Positions 7,704 to 13,804 of a stretch of 15,100 bases of DNA are shown here, piece after piece. Made by a program: the position numbers and the translations under genes. The notes under the pieces are model-generated. The model had not been told where the DNA came from. It saw nothing but the letters and a program-made list of their open reading frames with translations, and ran no database searches. The DNA lies in the NCBI GenBank assembly GCA_002293295.1, contig DBCY01000160.1, positions 11,265-26,364 of the forward strand, in the 5' to 3' direction. Source of the DNA: Ruminococcus sp. UBA946 (lineage in GTDB: Bacteria; Bacillota; Clostridia; Oscillospirales; Ruminococcaceae). Each line of letters opens with the position of its first letter. Positions within the stretch are counted from its first letter, which is position 1.

Positions 7704-7738
7704 ATTCCTCATTCCTCAAACCTCAACCCTAAGCCCTC
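7704..7738 (-). repeat. Five tandem degenerate heptamers (GAGGnnT) just after lepB
   Basis: Read on the minus strand from 7738 down, five heptamers run in register with no gaps: GAGGGCT, TAGGGTT, GAGGTTT, GAGGAAT and GAGGAAT. The first overlaps the end of the lepB stop codon. The second copy of the 10-bp direct repeat (7716-7725) lies inside the array. The pattern recalls the short tandem heptanucleotide repeats known from cyanobacterial genomes, although no relation is implied. Confidence 0.6.
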
Positions 7739-8324
7739 ACTCCGGCACACCAATCCTGTTAAACGGGAAAATCCTAAGCACAACTTTGCCGAGAACATCG
7801 TCAACCGGGACAAACCCCACATATTCACTCCGGCTGTCGGTTGAATTGTTACGGTTGTCGCCCATTACGAAAATACAGTTTTCGGGAACCTGTACCGGAT
7901 AAGCATGAGCTCCCGCGTCAAAAAATGTAAGCTCATTGATATAATCCTCTTTAAGCTCGGCGCCGTCAACTTTAACGCTGCCGCTGCTGAAATCTATATC
8001 GACAGTCTGCCCCGGAAGAGCGATAACCCGTTTCACAATAGCCTTGTCAAGCGCCGGATGCTCGGCATTGACAATAACAATATCGCCGTTGTCGGGAGTA
8101 TAGTTTATATGTGACACAATCAGCCTGTCTCCGTTATTAAGCGTCGGGAGCATTGAATCGCCCTCAACATTGGCGTTCCTTAAAAGAAAGGTAAAAATAA
8201 GAATAACGATAAAGAATGCGAAAACCACCGTTTCAACCCAGTCAAGGAGTTCTTCCGCATTGTCAGTCTGCTTATTCTTTTTTTCACTCTCAAAATCCTT
8301 GTAATCCAATTCGTATTTTGCCAT
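7737..8324 (-). CDS. lepB: Signal peptidase I
   Basis: This enzyme cleaves signal peptides from exported preproteins at the outer face of the membrane. The 195 aa protein has a charged cytoplasmic N-terminus (1-28), one membrane segment (about 29-49) and an extracytoplasmic catalytic domain. The catalytic Ser57 is in EGDSMLPTL and the general-base Lys98 in AIVKRVIALPG. Box E is VMGDNRNNSTDSRSEYVG (about 153-170). This is the short, single-pass Gram-positive (SipS-like) type. The ATG at 8324 has a strong GGAGG (8334-8338) about 9 nt upstream. It follows the rplS terminator, so it needs its own promoter or read-through; 8341-8375 is AT-rich but holds no convincing -35/-10 pair. Confidence 0.97.
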   Translation of the reverse strand: MAKYELDYKDFESEKKNKQTDNAEELLDWVETVVFAFFIVILIFTFLLRNANVEGDSMLPTLNNGDRLIVSHINYTPDNGDIVIVNAEHPALDKAIVKRVIALPGQTVDIDFSSGSVKVDGAELKEDYINELTFFDAGAHAYPVQVPENCIFVMGDNRNNSTDSRSEYVGFVPVDDVLGKVVLRIFPFNRIGVPE

Positions 8325-8353
8325 AAATTATATCCTCCCTTAAATAATATAGG

Positions 8354-8370
8354 ATGAATTAATTATTCAT
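8354..8370. promoter_or_regulatory. AT-rich dyad upstream of lepB
   Basis: ATGAAT (8354-8359) and ATTCAT (8365-8370) form an inverted repeat with a 5-bp centre, lying between the rplS terminator and the lepB ribosome site. It could be an operator or part of an unrecognised promoter. The region is very AT-rich, so the match may be chance. Confidence 0.25.
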
Positions 8371-8375
8371 ATAGC

Positions 8376-8404
8376 AAAAAAGGGACTGGCAGGTCCCCTT
8401 TTTT
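8376..8404 (-). terminator. Intrinsic terminator after rplS
   Basis: On the minus strand GGGAC (8393-8397) pairs with GTCCC (8382-8386) around a 6-nt loop. The stem is extended by a G-U pair and A-U pairs, then a run of six T (8376-8381) follows. It begins about 10 nt after the rplS stop. The flanking A and T tracts make it look bidirectional, but no plus-strand gene needs it. Confidence 0.85.
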
Positions 8405-8414
8405 ATCAATAAGC

Positions 8415-8759
8415 TTAACGGATACGTTCTTTAACCTTTGCGGCTTTACCGACCCTGCTGCGCAGATAGTAAAGCTTGGCGCGGCGAACCCGACCGCTTC
8501 TGACTATATCAACCTTATCAACCACAGGAGAGTGGACAGGGAAAACCCTCTCTACTCCGCAGCCGTGGGAAATACGCCTAACGGTAAAGGTTTCGTTGAT
8601 TCCGCCGTGTTTCTTAGCGATAACGGTACCTTCAAAAACCTGGATACGCTGCTTATCGCCTTCCTTAATCTTAACATGCACCTTAACGGTATCACCGATA
8701 TTTATTACGGGTATATCCTTCTTTAAGCTGCTTTCGCTTATGAGCCTGAGTGCGTCCAT
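8415..8759 (-). CDS. rplS: 50S ribosomal protein L19
   Basis: L19 lies at the 30S-50S interface of the ribosome. The ATG at 8759 gives 114 aa, close to the family norm of about 115. Family hallmarks are visible: an IGDTVKVHVKI strand, EGDKQRIQVFEGTVIAKKHGG, the FTVRRISHGCGVERVFPVHSP core and the basic RRAKLYYLR tail. A TTG at 8777 is also in frame, but the Shine-Dalgarno GGGAGG (8770-8775) lies inside that extension, 10 nt before the ATG, so the ATG is the real start. The gene has its own strong promoter, a long leader and its own terminator, so it is probably expressed as a single-gene transcript. trmD and rimM, the usual upstream partners, are absent. Confidence 0.97.
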   Translation of the reverse strand: MDALRLISESSLKKDIPVINIGDTVKVHVKIKEGDKQRIQVFEGTVIAKKHGGINETFTVRRISHGCGVERVFPVHSPVVDKVDIVRSGRVRRAKLYYLRSRVGKAAKVKERIR

Positions 8760-8914
8760 TTTCAGATTTCCTCCCAAAATTTAAGAACATTCTTACCTGA
8801 GAAAGAGCCGCTTAAATATAAAAACGGCATCAGGCAGCGGACTGTCCCTTTAATGTCAGCCTTTTTACGGGCGGCATTAATCTCGTCATTATATACAGAC
8901 GGATTATCAAATGC
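8760..8914 (-). ncRNA. Long rplS 5' leader, candidate L19 autoregulatory leader
   Basis: Between the predicted transcription start (about 8914) and the rplS ATG lie about 155 nt with no credible ORF. Visible pairings include GGCUG with CAGUC around a 12-nt loop (near 8840-8861), GCCG with CGGC near 8808-8829, and UAAGA with UCUUA (8782-8795) just before the Shine-Dalgarno. Firmicute rplS genes are known to carry an L19 leader family. I cannot verify a match to that model by eye, so the family assignment is inference from position and length. Confidence 0.4.
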
Positions 8915-8920
8915 TTCTTT

Positions 8921-8949
8921 ATTTTATCATATTATTGCATTTATTTCAA
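8921..8949 (-). promoter_or_regulatory. Strong sigma-A-type promoter for rplS
   Basis: On the minus strand TTGAAA (8944-8949, five of six consensus bases) and TAAAAT (8921-8926, five of six) are separated by exactly 17 nt. A TGn extension precedes the -10. Transcription should begin near 8914. A second TATAAT around 8889-8894 lacks a matching -35. Confidence 0.75.
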
Positions 8950-8954
8950 GAGTT

Positions 8955-8983
8955 AATATACAAAAAGCTATAATATGTATATT
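8955..8983 (-). other. AT-rich stem at the end of the TIGR03936 gene
   Basis: AATATAC (8955-8961) and GTATATT (8977-8983) form a perfect 7-bp inverted repeat with a 15-nt loop, immediately after the stop codon on the minus strand. It is weak and lacks a U-tract, so it is not a convincing terminator; it may mark the 3' end of the upstream operon. Confidence 0.25.
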
Positions 8984-9654
8984 CACACAAAATCATTACC
9001 ATTTATATCAAGTATTTTTGTACGTTCCACACAAATTTTATTCAAGTTTATATTACTGTACCCAGCAAAAGTATCAATAAACAAATTTGAATTTATACTG
9101 ATTTCCTGCCCGGCGGGAAGCCTGATGACAATACGCAGGAATTCATCGTCACTATATGAATCCAGAATATTTATATACGGTTTTATATCAATGGTAACAA
9201 TACCTTTCTTCTTGGAACGCTTTTGCACCTCAACAGTTTCCTCTGCCAGCATTTTACCGAGGTTTTCATTTAATAACTCAGGTTTGTCGGAATAAAAGTC
9301 TATTGTATATTCTGAAAACCCTATATCTTTATTTTCACATACCGGTTCATTTATTTTAATAATACGAAGTCCGTCAGGCATAACCGGATTAAGCATATCC
9401 TTGATTTCAGAAAAATCAATATCACCGGTAACTGCAAAATCCATCAGCTCCACACTGCTTTTTACACCTAATGACAAAGCAAGCGGAAAATTAATATAAA
9501 TACGCGGATTAAACCCCTGAGTGAACCAGACGGGGATGCCCGAGCGCGTCAAAGCCCTTTGCATTGTCCTCAAAAGGTCAAGATGTGAAATATATACGGC
9601 ACGTCCGCTTTTTTCAAAAACTGCCCTGAGGTTTTTCTTATCCAAAGCAAGCAC
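8983..9654 (-). CDS. TIGR03936/DUF2344 radical SAM-linked protein
   Basis: A 223 aa protein of the DUF2344 (TIGR03936) family, whose genes sit beside or are fused to TIGR03960 radical SAM proteins; its function is unknown. The conserved N-terminal block is clear: FEKSGRAVYISHLDLLRTMQRA, then PVWFTQGFNPR and the ALSLGVKSSVELMDF region (about 13-73). The rest is less conserved. The start is GTG at 9654, overlapping the end of the radical SAM gene by 17 nt, with a GAGGGG purine tract just upstream, so translation is probably coupled. In many Firmicutes the next gene would be rng or rplU; here it is rplS with its own promoter. Confidence 0.9.
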   Translation of the reverse strand: MLALDKKNLRAVFEKSGRAVYISHLDLLRTMQRALTRSGIPVWFTQGFNPRIYINFPLALSLGVKSSVELMDFAVTGDIDFSEIKDMLNPVMPDGLRIIKINEPVCENKDIGFSEYTIDFYSDKPELLNENLGKMLAEETVEVQKRSKKKGIVTIDIKPYINILDSYSDDEFLRIVIRLPAGQEISINSNLFIDTFAGYSNINLNKICVERTKILDINGNDFV

Positions 9655-11485
9655 CCCCCTCAGCCTTTGAAACGCCGCAAGCCGCGCATTTCTCCCGGCA
9701 GTTTAGGGTAGTAACCGCTTTCTTGGCAAGCTTATTCTCTTTGATAAGAAATTCCTTATCTATCATATAATCAAGGTGGTCCCACGGGAAAATTTCATCA
9801 TAGCCCCGAAGCCTGTTTGCGTAAAAAGCAGCGTCAATACCTGACTTTTCAAACGCATTGACCCATAAATCATACCTGTAGCATTCACCCCAGCCGTCGA
9901 ATGTACAGCCTGCCCGCCAAGCTTCATAGACTGCCCTGCAAAGACGCCTGTCACCCCGGGCAAGCACTGCTTCGAGTATGCTGACGCGGTAATTATGCCA
10001 GCTGATATTAATATTTTTTCTGGATGTCAGGGAATCCAGAAGGAGTTTTTGCTTCCTGTCAATTTCAGCCTTATCAGCCTGCGGTTCGAATTCAAAGGGT
10101 GTGAACGGCTTAGGAACAAATGTGGCGCAGCTTACCGAAATCTGAAGCCTCTGCCCTTTCTGCCGTCCCGGATTTTTATAATAAAGCTCCGCAATATCCT
10201 GCGTCAGCTTTACTATTCCCATAATATCCTCATCCGTTTCGGTGGGAAGTCCCAGCATGAAATAAAGCTTTACCGAGGTATACCCCCCTGAAAAAGCAAG
10301 CTTGCATGCATTGAATATTTCTTCGTCGGTAATATTCTTGTTTATAACATCGCGGAGCCTTTGGGTTCCCGCTTCGGGGGCGAAGGTAAGACCGCTTTTA
10401 CGCACCTTCTGGAGCTGCTCCATAAGTTTTCCGCTGAATTTGTCTATTCTCATGGACGGCATTGAAAGGTTGACCTTTACCGATTCGGTATATTCGGAAA
10501 GGGATTTCAGAGTGCCGTTCAAATCGCTTAAATCACTTGTGCTGAGCGATGAAAGCGAAACCTCGTCATATCCCGTGCTTTCGCACAATGCCTTTGTCTG
10601 CCTGTATATTGTACCGGAGGTTTTTTCCCTGAACGGCCGGTATATAAACCCAGCCTGACAAAACCTGCATCCCCTGATACATCCGCGCAGAACTTCAATT
10701 ACCGAACGGTCATGTACGATTTCACAGAACGGAACAACAAATTCATCGGGATAGAATACACTGTCCAAATCCTTTATTATACGTTTTCTGATATTTCCCC
10801 CAGCATTGGGATTGTTCGGAATATAAGATTTTATAGTCCCGTCCCCATTATAATATACATCATAAAAAGAAGGTACATAAATACCTTCAAGCTTACAGGC
10901 GGTTTCTAAGAATTCCCTTTTGGACGCTCCTCTTTTTTTCATAACGGCATATAAATCCATGAGTTCAAGATTAACTTCCTCTCCCTCGCCTAAAATGAAC
11001 AAGTCAACGAAGCCGGCAATCGGTTCGGGATTGCATACGCACGGTCCGCCAGCTACAACAACAGGATGTTCGTCGGTGCGGTCGGCGGACATAACAGGGA
11101 TCTGCGCCAGGTCAAGCATATTAAGTATGTTTGTATAGCATAGCTCATACTGTACGGTAAACCCTATAAAGTCAAAATCCTTTACAGGCTCCAGGCTTTC
11201 AAGTCCGTAAAGTGGTATATCATTTTCACGCATTAACTTCTCATAATCATTCCAGGGTGCGAAAACTCTTTCACACCAGAAATTTTCGCGTTTATTCTTA
11301 AGTGAATACAGAATTTTCATCCCCAGATGCGACATTCCGATTTCATATGAGTCAGGAAAACAGAAAGCAAACCTGACGTCAACCTTGTCCTTGTCCTTAA
11401 CGACGCTGTTCAGCTCCCCGCCTATGTATCTTGACGGAGACTTAACCTGTAAAAGTATTTTTTCAATCTTTTCTTTTAACATCAT
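9638..11485 (-). CDS. TIGR03960 family B12-binding-domain radical SAM protein
   Basis: A 615 aa protein that would cleave S-adenosylmethionine with a [4Fe-4S] cluster; the reaction is unknown. The N-terminal half (about 35-180) resembles a cobalamin-binding-like Rossmann fold, with FPDSYEIGMSHLG and VVVAGGPCVCNPEP. The radical SAM motif is Cys269-x3-Cys273-x2-Cys276 (GCIRGCRFCQ), followed by EVSLSSLSTSDL and FAPEAGTQRLRDVINK, all typical of this family. A C-terminal cysteine group (CREKCAACG) may hold a second metal site. The start is an ATGATG pair at 11485/11482 with AAAGGT upstream. It follows the M50 gene by 21 nt and overlaps its DUF2344 partner, so the three form one operon. Confidence 0.93.
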   Translation of the reverse strand: MMLKEKIEKILLQVKSPSRYIGGELNSVVKDKDKVDVRFAFCFPDSYEIGMSHLGMKILYSLKNKRENFWCERVFAPWNDYEKLMRENDIPLYGLESLEPVKDFDFIGFTVQYELCYTNILNMLDLAQIPVMSADRTDEHPVVVAGGPCVCNPEPIAGFVDLFILGEGEEVNLELMDLYAVMKKRGASKREFLETACKLEGIYVPSFYDVYYNGDGTIKSYIPNNPNAGGNIRKRIIKDLDSVFYPDEFVVPFCEIVHDRSVIEVLRGCIRGCRFCQAGFIYRPFREKTSGTIYRQTKALCESTGYDEVSLSSLSTSDLSDLNGTLKSLSEYTESVKVNLSMPSMRIDKFSGKLMEQLQKVRKSGLTFAPEAGTQRLRDVINKNITDEEIFNACKLAFSGGYTSVKLYFMLGLPTETDEDIMGIVKLTQDIAELYYKNPGRQKGQRLQISVSCATFVPKPFTPFEFEPQADKAEIDRKQKLLLDSLTSRKNINISWHNYRVSILEAVLARGDRRLCRAVYEAWRAGCTFDGWGECYRYDLWVNAFEKSGIDAAFYANRLRGYDEIFPWDHLDYMIDKEFLIKENKLAKKAVTTLNCREKCAACGVSKAEGGACFG

Positions 11486-11506
11486 TAATTTTATATTACC
11501 TTTCAG

Positions 11507-12103
11507 TTATATGATAAACGCAGAAAACAGTATATATACCAGCGTCAGGTATAATGTGACATTTTTAAATCCGCTCACTGCCATAACGGCAATAATCACG
11601 ATAATCAGAAAAATATTTATATGCCTGAGATATTTTTCAAGCTTAAGGGCAAGGCTGTAATCACATAGCCTGTAAAATATAAGGACAAGGATTTTACCGC
11701 CGTCCATGCAGTTAAGCGGAAGAAGATTGAATACTCCTATTATACAGTTTATTGTACCGAAAAGTATCGCTTCCGAATTATTTTTGAAAAACAATAAACA
11801 TACAACATAAACAATGAAATTCATTAAAAAACCGGAAAAAAGAATAACAGCCTGTACGGAAAAGGGTATTAAAAAATCATGATAATCCTGAACAATTTTT
11901 ATACCGGCGCCGTAAAATACCAGCTTTTTTATACGCTGTTCAGTAATAATCATTGCGGTGAGATGCCCCGCTTCATGTATTAAACAGGCATACAGCCCCC
12001 ATAACGCATAACCGCTGAGATTGAACATCATCATTAATACTACCGTTGCAAAGAAGCTGAAGCTCAGATATATCCTGAAATTTTTAAATGAAATCTCAAT
12101 CAT
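11507..12103 (-). CDS. SpoIVFB-type M50 intramembrane metalloprotease
   Basis: A 198 aa polytopic site-2-protease family zinc peptidase. The zinc motif HEAGH lies at residues 43-47 (His43, Glu44, His47), the same positions as in Bacillus subtilis SpoIVFB. The third ligand fits Asp134 in NLLPLNCMDGGK. About five or six hydrophobic segments are visible. SpoIVFB cleaves pro-sigma-K during sporulation; whether this protein does so, or is a more general site-2 protease, cannot be told from sequence. Its start overlaps the stop of the upstream membrane-protein gene by 8 nt (ATGATTGA) with no clear Shine-Dalgarno, so translation is probably coupled. The next gene is the TIGR03960 radical SAM gene, a conserved neighbourhood for spoIVFB. 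Confidence 0.9.
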   Translation of the reverse strand: MIEISFKNFRIYLSFSFFATVVLMMMFNLSGYALWGLYACLIHEAGHLTAMIITEQRIKKLVFYGAGIKIVQDYHDFLIPFSVQAVILFSGFLMNFIVYVVCLLFFKNNSEAILFGTINCIIGVFNLLPLNCMDGGKILVLIFYRLCDYSLALKLEKYLRHINIFLIIVIIAVMAVSGFKNVTLYLTLVYILFSAFII

Positions 12104-12467
12104 CGGATTTTTCAGGGGTAGAGTTGATAAAATCCATAAAGGACTTTACCGTATCGGAGAAAGTTGAAGTTTCGTTTTCGGCGCCTGCCTGTTCGGTATA
12201 GGTATCGAAAATACCTACCGATACATTTGAAAACAGCATATTTATAATCAGATAAGCTATTCCGATAATAACGCATATAATTGCCTGAACTGTTACGGTA
12301 TCAAGCAAAGTAACCTTTTTGCTTTTTTGAATAAAGGGTTCTGTTATTTCAATGGGATTTGCCGTTTCATATGCTACCGGGATACTTTCTTTAACCTCAG
12401 TGTTTTCATATACGGTCAGTTTGAGCTGTCCTTCATCGGCTTGTACGCTGCTGATTTGTTCCTGCAT
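12096..12467 (-). CDS. Short single-pass membrane protein in the SpoIVFA position
   Basis: I recognise no named family in this 123 aa protein. It has a polar, acidic N-terminus (1-50), a KSKK positive patch, one membrane segment (about 58-79) and an acidic 44-residue tail that by the positive-inside rule lies outside the membrane. In Bacillus the gene directly before spoIVFB is spoIVFA, an N-in single-pass protein with an external LytM/M23 domain that holds SpoIVFB inactive. The topology and place fit, but the tail stops where that domain would begin. The ATG at 12467 has GGAGG about 9 nt upstream. The 8-nt overlap with the protease gene supports a functional partnership, which is inference. 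Confidence 0.75.
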   Translation of the reverse strand: MQEQISSVQADEGQLKLTVYENTEVKESIPVAYETANPIEITEPFIQKSKKVTLLDTVTVQAIICVIIGIAYLIINMLFSNVSVGIFDTYTEQAGAENETSTFSDTVKSFMDFINSTPEKSDD

Positions 12468-12500
12468 ATATAATATCCTCCGCTTTAATATTATGTATAT

Positions 12501-12514
12501 TGAATCCGGATTCA
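12501..12514. promoter_or_regulatory. Perfect 14-bp palindrome, candidate operator
   Basis: TGAATCCGGATTCA is its own reverse complement and lies between the putative promoter (12531-12559) and the ribosome site of the membrane-protein gene. Related GAATC/GATTC half-sites follow at 12515-12529. This placement suits a repressor site at about +15 to +30. The regulator is unknown. Confidence 0.5.
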
Positions 12515-12530
12515 GAATCGAATCAGATTA

Positions 12531-12559
12531 TATATAATACATTCTATTAATTCGGACAA
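12531..12559 (-). promoter_or_regulatory. Candidate promoter for the M50 protease operon
   Basis: On the minus strand TTGTCC (12554-12559) and TATATA (12531-12536) are spaced by 17 nt; each matches four of six consensus bases. An overlapping TATAAT (12527-12532) is a better -10 but has a poor -35 at that spacing. It lies within 60 nt after the upstream gene's stop, and no strong terminator precedes it. Confidence 0.4.
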
Positions 12560-12580
12560 CCGTTTATGACAAGCACTGCT

Positions 12581-13804
12581 TTATCGTTTCATACGGAGTA
12601 TGGAGTTTTTCGGATAAACCTTTTCACAGGGGAAAGAGAAATTCATCATGGCATGACGAGCGTCTTCGCAGTATTCGCCGGCTTCGTTCATTATTTCATT
12701 AATTTTTAATGTATCATATATTACTGACGGCGAAAGGATTTCGACCTCGTCCCCGAGCGAAAATTTATTCCTCTGGGTACAGTAAGCGCGTCTGTCCCTG
12801 CATTCGTTGATGACTGCAACAACATCATATTCACGGATGTAACCGCCGGTTTCATAATACTGGCTTTCATCCGGATGTCCGAATAAAAATCCGCCGCAGT
12901 ATTTGCGGTGACTTACTTTGAACACTTCGTCGCGTATCCATTCCGGGAGCTTATAATTGCTGGGACTGCTTTTCAGAATATCAGCCGCCATCCTGTATGC
13001 GTTCGTTATTACCGATACATAATAAGCCGACTTAGCCCTTCCTTCTATTTTAAAGCTGGATACCCCGGCTTCGGCAAGCTTGTCAAGATGCTCAATAAGG
13101 CACAAATCCTTTGCGTTAAGGATATAAGTACCCTGTTCGTCTTCAAATACGGGGAAAAACTGTCCGTCGCGTTTTTCCTCCATAAGGTGATAACCCCACC
13201 TGCAGGGCTGGGCGCATTCCCCCCTGTTTGCGTCGCGGTTCACAAGATACTGTGATAGAAGACACCGCCCCGAAAACGATACGCACATTGCTCCGTGTAC
13301 AAAAACCTCTATATCCAAGCCGTCCGGAGTTTTAGCGCTGATTTCCGCGATTTCATCTATGGAAAGCTCACGGGCAAGGACTATCCTCTTCGCTCCCATA
13401 TTGTAAAGCTCATTTGCGGTAACATAATTTACTATACCCGTTTGGGTCGACATATGGATTTCCATGCCGGGAGCATATTTTTTAACAAGAGAAAGAAGAC
13501 CTATGTCCGTAACGATTAAGGCGTCGATACCTGCGGCGGCTGCGTTAAAAACAAATCCCTCAAACTGAGGTATTTCACTGTTACGCGGAAGAGTATTACA
13601 GGTCAGATATACCTTTACTCCCCGCGAATGAGCAAGCGAAACGGCTTCCGGCAGCGACTTCTCCGTAAAATTCGGAGCGCCCGCCCTCATACCGAAGCTT
13701 TGTGTTCCGAGATAAACGGCGTCGGCTCCGTAATCAAGCGCGGCGTTTAATCGTTCATAATCCCCTGCCGGGGAAAGGATTTCAAGCTTACCGGTGTCAG
13801 TCAA
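12581..13804 (-). CDS. trhP: U32 family protein, TrhP-like (tRNA 5-hydroxyuridine synthesis)
   Basis: Once annotated as collagenase-like peptidases, U32 proteins of this type (YegQ/YrrO, TrhP) take part in prephenate-dependent hydroxylation of tRNA U34. The 407 aa length fits TrhP better than UbiU/UbiV (about 300) or RlhA (over 600). The N-terminus LEILSPAGDYERLNAAL is typical. The U32 signature EVFVHGAMCVSFSGRCLLS (about 166-184) is complete, and Cys174, Cys181, Cys197 and Cys201 fit the iron-sulfur ligands. The start is TTG at 13804, chosen because GGAGGT (13811-13816) sits 6 nt upstream and no ATG is near. TTGA overlaps the stop of the nuclease-like gene, so translation is coupled. Assignment to TrhP rather than another U32 clade is likely, not certain. 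Confidence 0.88.
   Translation of the reverse strand: MTDTGKLEILSPAGDYERLNAALDYGADAVYLGTQSFGMRAGAPNFTEKSLPEAVSLAHSRGVKVYLTCNTLPRNSEIPQFEGFVFNAAAAGIDALIVTDIGLLSLVKKYAPGMEIHMSTQTGIVNYVTANELYNMGAKRIVLARELSIDEIAEISAKTPDGLDIEVFVHGAMCVSFSGRCLLSQYLVNRDANRGECAQPCRWGYHLMEEKRDGQFFPVFEDEQGTYILNAKDLCLIEHLDKLAEAGVSSFKIEGRAKSAYYVSVITNAYRMAADILKSSPSNYKLPEWIRDEVFKVSHRKYCGGFLFGHPDESQYYETGGYIREYDVVAVINECRDRRAYCTQRNKFSLGDEVEILSPSVIYDTLKINEIMNEAGEYCEDARHAMMNFSFPCEKVYPKNSILRMKR

Noticed and set aside
8760..8777. Six-residue N-terminal extension of rplS from a TTG at 8777
   Set aside because: The Shine-Dalgarno for the ATG lies inside this stretch, and the ATG-started protein has the normal family length.
9763..9963. 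Minus-strand 66 aa frame within the radical SAM gene
   Set aside because: It is a shadow frame inside well-conserved coding sequence with no family features.
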